Shown: piece by piece, positions 33,495 through 41,918 of the stretch | Position numbering within the stretch: position 1 is the stretch's first letter | How the letters are laid out: each line of letters opens with the position of its first letter | Assembly: GCF_004801415.1 (NCBI RefSeq) | Contig: NZ_SSNX01000007.1 | Coordinates: 124,001 to 188,000, forward strand | DNA from: Deinococcus sp. KSM4-11 | GTDB lineage: Bacteria > Deinococcota > Deinococci > Deinococcales > Deinococcaceae | Length of the DNA stretch: 64,000 nt | Direction of reading: 5' to 3' | The notes under the pieces: generated by a model | The model's database searches: none | Told to the model about the DNA's origin: nothing | Seen by the model: the letters and a program-made list of their open reading frames with translations, nothing else | Translations under genes and position numbers: made by a program

Positions 33495-34476
33495 GTCACG
33501 TCACATCGTGGTGACGGGCGCGACCGGCTTCCTGGGGGGTGAGATCGTGCGGCAGTTGCTGGCCCGCGGTCACCGGGTCACCGCGAGCGGCCGTGATGCG
33601 GCGCGTGGCGCGGAACTCTTCGCCCAGGGCGCGCACTTCGTTCCAGGCGATCTGACCCGCGATCCTCTCCCTCTGGCCGGGGCCGACGTGCTGATCCACT
33701 CTGCGGCCCTGAGCACCCTGTGGGGAACAGAGCGTGCGTATCAGCGGCACAACGTGCAGGTCAGTGCCCAGCTGGCCCGTCAGGCCTGGGAGCAGAAACT
33801 CCACCTGGTGTTCATCTCCAGTTCCAGCGTCTACAACGGCACGCTGTGGCGACGCCGGAACCTGTTGAAGGCCCCGGTGCCCGAATCGCTGGTTCTTCAG
33901 GGCCCACATGACAGTGCCTACGCCCGCAGCAAGGCCCAGGCCGAGGCGGAGGTGCGGATTCACCACCCGCAGGCGATCATCCTGCGGCCGCGCGGGCTGT
34001 ACGGACGGGGCGATCCCTCGATCCTGCCGCCGCTGATCCGTGCCCTCCGGCGTGGGCGCTTGCCGCACCTGTGGAGCGCTTCGGAAGTCTACACGGATCT
34101 CACCCACGTGAAGAACGCGGCCTACGCGGCGGTTCTGGCTGCGGAGGCCCCCATGCCAGAGGTCGGCGCGATCTATAACGTCACCGACACGCAGCCCACG
34201 GCCGTGTGGCAGACCATTCGCGCGCTGTGCGAGCGGCTGGGCGTTCCACTCCCGGCCCGCCGGATCGACCCCGCGCTGGTCGAGGCGATGGCGCGGCTCA
34301 CGCGGCCCCTGGCGGCGCTGCGCGGTGAGGGCCTGCATCCGGCGGCCGTGCGGCTCCTGACCCGCCCGGTGCGGCTCGATACCACCTCGATCGAACGCGA
34401 GCTGGATTATCGTCCACTGTTGACCGCGCCCGAGGCCCTGGCCCTCACGCTGGCCCAGGTCGGGAGCGGGGCATGA
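33466..34476 (+). CDS. NAD(P)-dependent SDR reductase/epimerase (OleD-like)
   Basis: 336 residues, extended SDR. The nucleotide loop is VTGATGFLGG (G18, G21, G24). The catalytic residues are Ser 119-121 (ISSSSVY), Tyr 152 and Lys 156 (SAYARSKAQAE). Extended SDRs of this kind include sugar epimerases, 3-beta-hydroxysteroid dehydrogenases and OleD, which reduces a long-chain beta-keto acid. In an operon with a KASIII condensing enzyme and an adenylating enzyme, a beta-keto reductase role is the best guess. ATG 33466 has GAGGAG directly against it, poor spacing; GTG 33484 is an alternative. The stop overlaps the next ATG (ATGA). Confidence 0.82.
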   Translation: MSTAHPVLSTSRHIVVTGATGFLGGEIVRQLLARGHRVTASGRDAARGAELFAQGAHFVPGDLTRDPLPLAGADVLIHSAALSTLWGTERAYQRHNVQVSAQLARQAWEQKLHLVFISSSSVYNGTLWRRRNLLKAPVPESLVLQGPHDSAYARSKAQAEAEVRIHHPQAIILRPRGLYGRGDPSILPPLIRALRRGRLPHLWSASEVYTDLTHVKNAAYAAVLAAEAPMPEVGAIYNVTDTQPTAVWQTIRALCERLGVPLPARRIDPALVEAMARLTRPLAALRGEGLHPAAVRLLTRPVRLDTTSIERELDYRPLLTAPEALALTLAQVGSGA

Positions 34477-35330
34477 CCCACGTGATCCTCCACCAGCACG
34501 TCAGCGGCCACTGCCTGGGTATCGCCGCCACGACCGAACGCGGCGCCCCCTGGCGTGTCCGAACCTACCCGGCGGGCTGGACGTTGATCGAGCACCCCAC
34601 GGCGGGTCGGCTGCTGTTCGACACCGGGTATGCGCCCCGGGTGCAGCGGGCCATGGCGCGGTGGCCCGGCGCGCTGTACGGCCTGGTGACCCCGGTGCGC
34701 CTCCGTCCAGGCCAGGACGCCGTGAATCAGCTCGCCCAGCGCGGTGTGCAGGCCGACGACATCGCCGAGGTGATCGTGTCGCACCTGCACGCGGATCACG
34801 TGGGCGGCCTGCTGGACTTCCCGCGTGCCCGGCTGCGCCTCGACCGCCGGGCGTGGCAGCGCACCCGCGCGTGGATTGGCGTGGCCGCCGTGCGCCGGGG
34901 TGTGCTGCGCGAGCTGCTGCCGGACGACCTGGAAGCGCGTGCCGGGTGGCTCGACTTCCGCGCGGCGCCCGAGGGACTGACCGACTTCGGGGAGGTGGCG
35001 GACGTCTGCGGCGACGGTTCGGTGTGGGCCGTTCCCGTTCCTGGCCACGCTCCGGGCATGATCGCCCTGATCTGCCGCACCGTTCCGGACGCCCCCCTGA
35101 CCGGCAGCGGCGAGGGCCTGACGGTGCTTGGCGCCGACACCGCCTGGAGTGGGCGTGCCCTGCGGGCGGGCGAGTCTGCCCCGGCCGTGGGGCGCCTGGC
35201 CCACTGGAACGCCCGCGAGGAGGCGCGCAGTGCCCGGACGCTGCGCGGATGGCTAGGCCACCACCCACACGCGGCCCTGGTGTTGAGCCACGAGCGCTCC
35301 CCGCAGACGGCAGGGCCGGGCACACCATGA
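34473..35330 (+). CDS. Metallo-beta-lactamase-fold hydrolase (lactonase/thioesterase-like)
   Basis: 285 residues. The zinc motif is VSHLHADHVGG (His 104, His 106, Asp 108, His 109), with His 192 (VPGHAPGM) and Asp 222 (GADTAW), the pattern of AHL-lactonase-like enzymes. In the operon it lies between a reductase and an adenylating enzyme. It may cleave a thioester or lactone intermediate, taking the place that the alpha/beta hydrolase OleB has in olefin synthesis; this is inference. Both junctions are ATGA overlaps. Confidence 0.85.
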   Translation: MTHVILHQHVSGHCLGIAATTERGAPWRVRTYPAGWTLIEHPTAGRLLFDTGYAPRVQRAMARWPGALYGLVTPVRLRPGQDAVNQLAQRGVQADDIAEVIVSHLHADHVGGLLDFPRARLRLDRRAWQRTRAWIGVAAVRRGVLRELLPDDLEARAGWLDFRAAPEGLTDFGEVADVCGDGSVWAVPVPGHAPGMIALICRTVPDAPLTGSGEGLTVLGADTAWSGRALRAGESAPAVGRLAHWNAREEARSARTLRGWLGHHPHAALVLSHERSPQTAGPGTP

Positions 35331-36706
35331 CGCGCCAGTCCATCTCCTTCACCGGCCGGGTGCTGCGCGCCCACCGGGACGAGCGCCGCCGCATGGGCCG
35401 GCCGGGTCAGGGCCGCGCCGACCTGCTGGAGCGGCAGCACCACCTCGCGGCCACCCTGCTGCGGGCCATCTGGCGCCGCAGCCCCTGGACAGCCCGGCGA
35501 TTCGCTGTGGCGGGGCTGGGGGTAGAGGACTGGGCGGAGCTTCCCGGGGTCGTCAAGGCCGAGGTGCTCGCGCACTTCGATAACCTGAACACCGAGGGGC
35601 TGACCCTGGCCGACGTGCTCGCCCACGCCCGGCGTGCCGAGACCGATCGCTCCTTCGCCGGCACCCTGAAGGGCCGCGGCGGCCCCGTGACCACCGGGCT
35701 GTCCAGCGGCACCAGCGGCCCGCAGGGCGTGTTCCTGGCCAGCGACCGCGAACGGGCCCTGTGGGCCGGCGTGGCACTCGCCCACACCCTGCCGCCCGGG
35801 CCGGGACTGCTGCGCCGGGCGCTGACCCACCGGCCCCTGCGGGTGGCCTTCGCGCTGCGCGCCGACAGCCCGCTCTACCGTTCCGCCCAGAGTGCGGCGG
35901 TGCAGTGGTGCTACCTCGACCTGCTGCGCCCGCTGGACGACCTCGCCTCGGCCCTCGGACACTTCGCGCCGGACGTGGTGATCGGCCCCCCCGGCGTCCT
36001 CACGGCCCTGAGCGAACGCTGCCCGCTGGCCGGCGTGCAGCGGGTGATCTCGGTGGCCGAGGTGCTGGAGGACGACCACCGCGCGAAGCTGGAGCACCGC
36101 TGGGGGCCGGTGGTGCAGGTCTACCAGGCCACCGAGGGCCTGCTGGGTCTGCCCTGCGACCAGGGCACCCTGCACCTCAACGAGGATCACGTGCACTTCC
36201 GGCTGCGGCACCCGGACACGGGCATTCCGGTCGGCCAGCCGGTGCCCGGCGACCGGGTCTGCGCCACCGTCACGGATCTGCGGCGACGCTGCCTGCCGGC
36301 CATCGCGTGGCAGATGGACGACGTGCTGGTCATCGGGGAACCCTGCGCGTGCGGGCACCCCAGCCTGACCCTGCACGCCATCGCCGGACGCGCCGACGAC
36401 GCCCTCCTGTTGCACGGCGTGACCGTGTGGCCGGACTTCCTGCGCCGGGCACTGCTCGAACTGCCGGGCGTGCAGGATTTCCGGGTGCTGCAACGCGGCG
36501 CGACGCTGGAGGTCTCGCTGCTGGGGCCAGTACCCACGACGCCGGAACTCGCGGGCCACGTCGAGGTGGCCCTGGGAATCGCCCTGCGTCGCAGCGGCGT
36601 GCCCGGCCGCGTGCCCGTGGTTCTGCGCCCCTGGAAAGCCCCCCGCCCAGGGGAGAAACTGCGGCGGGTTCGCCGCCTGAGCCCCACTCCACAGGAGACT
36701 CCATGA
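35327..36706 (+). CDS. Acyl-adenylate-forming enzyme (F390-synthetase/PaaK-related)
   Basis: 459 residues. The ATP-binding P-loop is LSSGTSGPQGVFL (126-131 SSGTSG), the adenylate motif YQATEGLLG (266-274), and a C-terminal DDALLLHGVTVWPDFLRRAL matches the small-domain hinge of PaaK/CapK-type ligases. A cysteine pair with His (EPCACGHPSL) recalls the zinc site of phenylacetate-CoA ligases. It likely activates a carboxylic acid as acyl-AMP. With a KASIII and an SDR beside it, the substrate may be a beta-hydroxy or long-chain acid. It begins within the stop of the MBL gene. Confidence 0.83.
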   Translation: MTRQSISFTGRVLRAHRDERRRMGRPGQGRADLLERQHHLAATLLRAIWRRSPWTARRFAVAGLGVEDWAELPGVVKAEVLAHFDNLNTEGLTLADVLAHARRAETDRSFAGTLKGRGGPVTTGLSSGTSGPQGVFLASDRERALWAGVALAHTLPPGPGLLRRALTHRPLRVAFALRADSPLYRSAQSAAVQWCYLDLLRPLDDLASALGHFAPDVVIGPPGVLTALSERCPLAGVQRVISVAEVLEDDHRAKLEHRWGPVVQVYQATEGLLGLPCDQGTLHLNEDHVHFRLRHPDTGIPVGQPVPGDRVCATVTDLRRRCLPAIAWQMDDVLVIGEPCACGHPSLTLHAIAGRADDALLLHGVTVWPDFLRRALLELPGVQDFRVLQRGATLEVSLLGPVPTTPELAGHVEVALGIALRRSGVPGRVPVVLRPWKAPRPGEKLRRVRRLSPTPQETP

Positions 36707-37692
36707 TGCTCGGCGTCCGCCTGCTCGCCACCGCCGAGGCGCTGGCCCACACCCGCGTTCCCACCGCCGAGGTCGCCGCGCGCTGCGGCCTGGAGCCCGC
36801 CGAGGCCATCCGCCGCAGCGGCGTGGAGGAGCGTCCCTGGATCGACCCGGCCCTCGGCGAGAGTGCGCTGACGCTGGGGGCCGAGGCCGCCCGGCGCTGC
36901 TGCGAAGCTGCAGGCGTGCCCTTAGGCGAGATCGACACGCTGATCAACGCCAGCGGCACCCCCATGCAGCCCATTCCCGACGGCAGCGCCCTGTTGGCCC
37001 GTGAACTGGGCCTGCGCGGCATCCGCACCCAGAGCGTGCACTCGACGTGCCTGTCGTTCCTGGCGGGCCTCGAACTGGGCGCGCTGCTGGTGCACACCGG
37101 CCGGGCCTGCCGGGTGCTGGTGATAGCCAGCGACCACGGTTCGGTCGGGCTGAACTTCGCCCAGCCCGAGAGCGCCCTGCTGATCGGCGACGGTGCGGCG
37201 GCCGCGCTGCTCGGCCCCGCCGACCACCCGCAGCAGGGCCTGCGGGCGCACGCGATGCTCACCTGGCCCGAGGGCGTGCACCACACTGAGATCCGCGCGG
37301 GCGGCAGCCTGCTCCACCCCTCCCGCGCCGACTGCGCGCCGGAGGACATGCTGTTCGACATGCAGGGCCTGGAGGTGCTCAAACTGGCCCTGCGCACCGT
37401 GCCCACCCTGCTGGAGCAGCTCGGCACGCAGCTCGGACATGATCCGCTGGAAGGCGTCGACCGCATCATCCCGCACCAGGCGTCGGCCGCCGCGCTGCAC
37501 GCGATGAACCGCCTGGGCTGGCAGCCCCGCCTGGAAGTCACGCTGCCCCACACGGGCAACCTGATCGCCGCCTCGCTCCCCGTGGCCCTCCACCGCGCCA
37601 TCGAGAGCGGCCGCCTGAGAGCGGGCCAGCGGGCCCTGCTGCTCGGCACGGGCGCCGGATTGATCACGGGAGGCGCGATCCTCGACCTGTGA
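36703..37692 (+). CDS. Beta-ketoacyl-ACP synthase III-like condensing enzyme
   Basis: 329 residues; the start is ATG 36703 or the adjacent ATG 36706, both behind AGGAG. Thiolase-fold catalytic residues are all present: Cys 116 (QSVHSTCLSFLAG), His 258 (RIIPHQAS) and Asn 286 (PHTGNLIAASLP). KASIII enzymes condense an acyl-CoA with malonyl-ACP, or in OleA with a second acyl-CoA. It is separate from the usual fabH-fabD-fabG cluster, and its operon context points to a specialised lipid. The gene overlaps both neighbours (ATGA and GTGA). Confidence 0.88.
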   Translation: MMLGVRLLATAEALAHTRVPTAEVAARCGLEPAEAIRRSGVEERPWIDPALGESALTLGAEAARRCCEAAGVPLGEIDTLINASGTPMQPIPDGSALLARELGLRGIRTQSVHSTCLSFLAGLELGALLVHTGRACRVLVIASDHGSVGLNFAQPESALLIGDGAAAALLGPADHPQQGLRAHAMLTWPEGVHHTEIRAGGSLLHPSRADCAPEDMLFDMQGLEVLKLALRTVPTLLEQLGTQLGHDPLEGVDRIIPHQASAAALHAMNRLGWQPRLEVTLPHTGNLIAASLPVALHRAIESGRLRAGQRALLLGTGAGLITGGAILDL

Positions 37693-38807
37693 CGCCGCGC
37701 CCTGTCCTGCCCCTTGCGTGTCTGGCCTTCATCGCCGCGCGGCTGGCGGTGCTGGCGGTCAACGCCTGCACGTTTCCCCGGCTGCGCCCCGCGCCCCCAG
37801 GCGCGCCCCCCACCCCGGCCACACTGCTCATTCCCATGCGGAACGAGGCGGCGAACGTGCCGCGCTTTCTGCCAGGGGTGCTCGATCAGCTCGACGAGCA
37901 CACCACGCTGCTGATCCTCGACGACCACAGCACCGATGGGACGGCCGGCCTCTGCCGGGCGCTGATCGCCTCTCATGGCCAGCACGACCGGGCTCAGGTG
38001 CTGGCCGGAGCGGATCTGCCGCCCGGGTGGGGGGGCAAGGCCTGGGCCTGTGCGCAACTCGCGGATCTCGCGCTCCAGCGGGACGCGCTGCTCGTCTTCA
38101 CCGATGCCGACGTGCTGTGGGCGCCCGGCGCCCTCCGGGCCGTGCTGGCCGAACGTCGCCGCCAGCGGGTGGGCCTGCTGACCGTTCTGCCGCGCCCGCT
38201 GCCCCTGCCGCTCGGGGCGGAGGTGCTGACCCCGCTGGTCGACGAGGTGGTGCTGAGCTGGCTGCCCTTTCCGCTGCTGCGCACCCGCCCCTCCCTGCTC
38301 ACCACCGCCAACGGCCAGCTGCTGCTGCTGACTCCGCACGCCTACCGCGCTGCCGGAGGGCACGCCGGGGTCCGGGCGGCCATGCTGGAAGACACCACGC
38401 TGGCCCGCCATGCCAAGGCCGCCGGCCTTCCCGTCGGTCAGGCCCTCGGTGGACACCTGATCGGCGTGCAGATGTACGCCTCGTACTGGGCGTCCGTGCG
38501 CGGGTTCGCGAAGAACGCCGTGGCCGTCCACCTGGGTTCGCGGGCGCTGATGCTGGCGCTGGGCGCCGCCTACACCCTGACGCACACCCTGAGTTTCCTG
38601 CTGCCGGGGCCGCTGTGGCGACTGGTGGCCGCGTGCTCCCTGCTCGAGCGTCCGCTGGTCGCCCTGCTCACCGGACGTGGCGGGAGGGCCGCCCTGCGGG
38701 GGCTCGCACTATCCCCCCTGACCGCGCCGCTCGCGTGGCCCGCGTATGCGCTGGCGCTGCGTGGCCGCGTGCCCTGGAAGGGTCGCCTGCACCCGGAGCA
38801 GACCTGA
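37689..38807 (+). CDS. Membrane family 2 glycosyltransferase (HpnB/CrtQ-like)
   Basis: 372 residues from GTG 37689. An N-terminal membrane helix (8-26) precedes the GT-A domain: TLLIPMRNEAANV, DDHSTDGTA (78-86), PPGWGGKAWACAQ (111-123), FTDADVLW (DxD, 137-144) and EDTTLARHAKAAG. Two or three C-terminal membrane segments follow (about 285-360). The GW-G-K-WA motif is shared with hopanoid-linked HpnB and carotenoid CrtQ transferases, so a lipid acceptor is likely. As last gene of the five-gene operon it could glycosylate the product. It overlaps the KASIII stop by 4 bases. Confidence 0.87.
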   Translation: MTPRPVLPLACLAFIAARLAVLAVNACTFPRLRPAPPGAPPTPATLLIPMRNEAANVPRFLPGVLDQLDEHTTLLILDDHSTDGTAGLCRALIASHGQHDRAQVLAGADLPPGWGGKAWACAQLADLALQRDALLVFTDADVLWAPGALRAVLAERRRQRVGLLTVLPRPLPLPLGAEVLTPLVDEVVLSWLPFPLLRTRPSLLTTANGQLLLLTPHAYRAAGGHAGVRAAMLEDTTLARHAKAAGLPVGQALGGHLIGVQMYASYWASVRGFAKNAVAVHLGSRALMLALGAAYTLTHTLSFLLPGPLWRLVAACSLLERPLVALLTGRGGRAALRGLALSPLTAPLAWPAYALALRGRVPWKGRLHPEQT

Positions 38808-39162
38808 GATCAGAAAGGCCTGTCGATGACGGGCTTTCCGGCGGTCAGCGCGAGCAGGACGTGTTCCCCTGAAGCCATCCAGACGCTCCCGTCGGTTTGC
38901 TCTACTGATCATGTTTCGCTCCAACCCTTCACCTCTCACGCGCCTTGCTGGGGGCGGCTCGGCAAGCGGATCACCTGGGCACCCAGCACGCTCGGCGTCA
39001 GATTCACGGGCATCAGGCGCAGGAAGGGCAAGGCGACAACACCCGGCGCTCGGTATGATCCTCGATGGGTGTCTGGTCGGGCCAGGACGCGGCCGTCCGC
39101 AGAACCCTGTCCAATCGACCCTGATGAAATCCGTTCCGTGAACCTGGAGGAGGAGCAAGCAG
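38808..39162 (+). other. 355-base intergenic region with promoter of the 39163 operon
   Basis: No credible gene is seen. A possible terminator (AAGGCCTGTC with a G-U-rich complement, 38818-38840) follows the GT2 gene. TATGAT at 39054-39059 is the best -10 candidate, about 100 bases before the GTG. The region just before 39163 has a strong GGAGGAGG ribosome site. A local AT-richer patch near 38895-38920 has no clear motif. Confidence 0.45.
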
Positions 39163-40245
39163 GTGCCCCAGACCAAAGATCCCGGCCCGCGTCTGCGCAT
39201 CGGCATTCTCGGCGCCGGCCCCATCGCCCAGTACGCCCACTTCGAGTCCTGTGCCAAGGCCCGCAACGCCGACCTGTACGCCATCTGCGACGTCGCCGAG
39301 GATCTTCTGGCACGTATGGCCGCCACGTGGCAGCCCGAGACGACGTATACCGACTACGCGGCCATGCTGGCCGATCCCAACGTCGACGCCGTCATCATCG
39401 CGACCTCCGACGCCTTCCATGTGCCGGCCTCCATCCAGGCCCTCGAGGCCGGCAAACACGTCCTGTGCGAGAAACCCCTGGGCGTGACCGTCGAGGAGGT
39501 CGAGCGCCTCGCCGAGGTGGTGCGGCGAACCGGGAAGGTCTTGCAGGTCGGCAACATGAAGCGTTTCGACCCCGGGCTGCAGGCCGCGCACGACTTCATC
39601 CGCGACGAGATGGGCGAACCCCTGGCGCTGAAGGCGTGGTACTGCGACAGCACCCACCGCTACACCGTCACCGATGCCGTGCAGCCCCTGCCGATCGTCA
39701 GCGCCGCCGCCCGCAAACCCGGCACCAATCCCAAGGCGGATCTGCGGCAGTACTGCATGCTCACGCACGGCTCGCACCTGGTAGATACGGTGCGCTTCAT
39801 GTTCGGGGACATCACCGCCGTCCGCGCCCGGCTGCTGGAACGCTTCGGCGCGTACAGCTGGTTCGTGGACACCGACTTCGCCAGCGGCGCCCAGGGCCAC
39901 ATGGATCTGACAGTCGCCGTACGCATGGACTGGCACGAGGGGTTGCAGATCTACGGGCAGAACGGCAGCGTCCTGGCCAGAACCTACAACCCCTGGTACT
40001 ACAGGTCCTCGGACGTCGAGATCTTCCGCGAAAGGGATGCCACCACGTATCGCCCGCTCGGCGCGGACGGGCACTTCTACCGCCGGCAGCTCGAGGCGTT
40101 CTCGGACACCATCCTGACCGGTGCCCCGCAGACTGGTGCGGACGTCGAGGACGGCCTGGCCGACACGCGCGCCATCGTGGCCATCGCCCGCTCGGTGCAG
40201 ACCGGCGAGAAGGTCATGTTGGCGGACGTGACCGGAGGCGTGTGA
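39163..40245 (+). CDS. Gfo/Idh/MocA-family NAD(P)-dependent oxidoreductase
   Basis: 360 residues from GTG 39163, behind GGAGGAGG. The Rossmann loop is IGILGAGPIAQYAH (13-26), and the family lysine lies in CEKPLGVT (103-105 EKP). The C-terminal alpha/beta sheet domain has LTHGSHLVDTVRFMFGD, where the catalytic His/Asp pair sits. Such enzymes oxidise a secondary alcohol of a sugar or cyclitol. The next gene, a TIM-barrel isomerase joined by a TGATG overlap, is a common partner in inositol and keto-sugar routes. Substrate not determinable. Confidence 0.88.
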   Translation: MPQTKDPGPRLRIGILGAGPIAQYAHFESCAKARNADLYAICDVAEDLLARMAATWQPETTYTDYAAMLADPNVDAVIIATSDAFHVPASIQALEAGKHVLCEKPLGVTVEEVERLAEVVRRTGKVLQVGNMKRFDPGLQAAHDFIRDEMGEPLALKAWYCDSTHRYTVTDAVQPLPIVSAAARKPGTNPKADLRQYCMLTHGSHLVDTVRFMFGDITAVRARLLERFGAYSWFVDTDFASGAQGHMDLTVAVRMDWHEGLQIYGQNGSVLARTYNPWYYRSSDVEIFRERDATTYRPLGADGHFYRRQLEAFSDTILTGAPQTGADVEDGLADTRAIVAIARSVQTGEKVMLADVTGGV

Positions 40246-41066
40246 TGCAGCTCGGGATCTTCGCCAAGACCTTCCCCGAGGTCGGGGCTTTGCCGGTGCT
40301 GCGGGCCGTACGCGCTGCCGGCTACGACGTCACCCAGTTCAACCTGTCGTGCGTGGGTCTGCCCAGCCTGCCGGATGCGCTCGATTCCACCGTCGTGCAG
40401 GAGGTGGCGCAGGCGAGCGCCGAGACCGGCATCAGCATCGCCGCGCTGTCTGGCACGTACAACATGGCCCACCCGGATGCAGCCGTGCGCGATCAGGGCC
40501 TGCGGCGTCTGGAAGTGCTGATGCGGCACGCGCCCGCCCTGGGCACGCGCCTGATCACCCTGTGCAGCGGCACCCGCGACCCCGATGACCAGTGGGCCTA
40601 CCACCCGGACAACGCCACCGCCGAGGCCTGGACGGTCATGAGCCGCGAGATGGCGCGGGCCGCCGAGCTGGCCCAGCGCTACGGGATCGACCTGGGCATC
40701 GAGCCGGAGATGACGAACGTGGTCTCCTCGGCCCGCAAGGCCAGAGAACTACTGGATACCCTGGGGTCGCCCCGGCTGAAGATCGTGCTCGACCCGGCCA
40801 ACCTCTTCGAGTATGGTGACACGGCCCTCAGCCGCGAGCGCACCCGCGAGGCGGTCGACCTGCTGGGAAACGATCTGGCCATGGCACATGCCAAGGACCG
40901 CCGTGCCGATGGCAGGTTCACGTTCCCGGGGGACGGCGTGGTAGATTTCCCGGATTTCATCGCCCTGTTGCGCGGAGCGGGCTTCCAGGGGCCGCTCGTC
41001 ACGCACGGCCTGAGCGCCGCCGAGGCGCCCGGCGTGGCCGAGTTCCTGCGCGGCCTCCTGACATGA
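40245..41066 (+). CDS. TIM-barrel sugar phosphate isomerase/epimerase-like protein
   Basis: 273 residues, AP-endonuclease-2-like xylose-isomerase barrel. The metal-binding Glu is in GIDLGIEPEMTNVV; further ligands are in IVLDPANLFEYGD (Asp), MAHAKDRR (His) and a C-terminal TH. Such proteins isomerise, epimerise or dehydrate keto sugars. The preceding dehydrogenase shares one base with its start (TGATG) and the next hydrolase starts inside its end (ATGA), so the three act in one pathway. Confidence 0.85.
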   Translation: MQLGIFAKTFPEVGALPVLRAVRAAGYDVTQFNLSCVGLPSLPDALDSTVVQEVAQASAETGISIAALSGTYNMAHPDAAVRDQGLRRLEVLMRHAPALGTRLITLCSGTRDPDDQWAYHPDNATAEAWTVMSREMARAAELAQRYGIDLGIEPEMTNVVSSARKARELLDTLGSPRLKIVLDPANLFEYGDTALSRERTREAVDLLGNDLAMAHAKDRRADGRFTFPGDGVVDFPDFIALLRGAGFQGPLVTHGLSAAEAPGVAEFLRGLLT

Positions 41067-41875
41067 CCACCTTCCAGCTCGGAGATCTCGCGCTGCGCGG
41101 CGTCGATGTCGGAAGCGGCAGTCCTGTCGTCTTTCAGCACGGCCTGGGCGGCGGCGAGGCGCAGGTGGCCGAGAGTTTCCCGTCCACGCCCGGCCTGCGC
41201 CGTCTGACGCTGGAATGCCGGGGGCACGGCACCTCGGCGCTCGGCCCCGTGGCCGAACTTTCGGTCGCCCAGTTCGCGCAGGACGTGCTGGCCTTCGTGG
41301 ACAGCCGGGGCGTGACCCGCTTCGCCGCCGGGGGCATCTCGATGGGCGCGGCCATCGCGCTGAGACTGGCCGCCCTGTACCCGGAGCGCGTCACGGCCCT
41401 GGCCCTGGTACGCCCGTCCTGGGTGGACACGCCCGCGCCGCCCAACCTGATGTCCTTTCAGGTCGTGGCGCCCTACCTGCGCATGGACGACCCGGCGCAG
41501 GGCTGGGCGGACTTCCAGACCACGGCAGCGGCCCGTGACCTGCGGGAGCGTGGCCCCGACAACCTCGCGTCCCTGGAGGGCTTCTTCCGCTCGCCACGGC
41601 GGCTGGACCTGGCCGACTTGGCCGAGCGCATCACGGCGAGTGGCCCGGAGGTGCCCAGGGAGCGGTTCCGGACGCTGACCATGCCCGTCCTGGTGATCGG
41701 CAACGGGCAGGACGCCGTGCATCCGCTGGCCACCGCCCAGGAACTCGCTCACCTGATTCCCGGAGCCCGGCTCGAGATCGTGCCGTCCAAGGCCTTGGAT
41801 AAAGCCGCCTACCTGACGGCCCTGCACGCCGTCCTGGGCGACTTCTTCACGGCACACGCCGGGCCTCGGGGATGA
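41063..41875 (+). CDS. Alpha/beta hydrolase with atypical catalytic triad
   Basis: 270 residues. The fold is clear: VVFQHGLGG oxyanion loop (23-31), nucleophile elbow GGISMGAA with Ser 93, and acid Asp 217 (NGQDAVHP). The position expected for the catalytic His, after the last strand (LEIVPSKALDKAAY, 237-250), has none; the only nearby one is His 255 in the final helix. It resembles 3-oxoadipate enol-lactonases, so a lactone of the oxidised sugar is a plausible substrate, but activity is uncertain. Confidence 0.82.
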   Translation: MTTFQLGDLALRGVDVGSGSPVVFQHGLGGGEAQVAESFPSTPGLRRLTLECRGHGTSALGPVAELSVAQFAQDVLAFVDSRGVTRFAAGGISMGAAIALRLAALYPERVTALALVRPSWVDTPAPPNLMSFQVVAPYLRMDDPAQGWADFQTTAAARDLRERGPDNLASLEGFFRSPRRLDLADLAERITASGPEVPRERFRTLTMPVLVIGNGQDAVHPLATAQELAHLIPGARLEIVPSKALDKAAYLTALHAVLGDFFTAHAGPRG

Positions 41876-41918
41876 GCCGGCCCCGGCGGTCAGCGCGGCG
41901 TGCCATGCTCGGGACACT

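Noticed and set aside
33466..38807. Calling the operon oleABCD
   Set aside because: OleB is missing, the adenylating enzyme belongs to a different branch and a glycosyltransferase is present; only the logic is similar.
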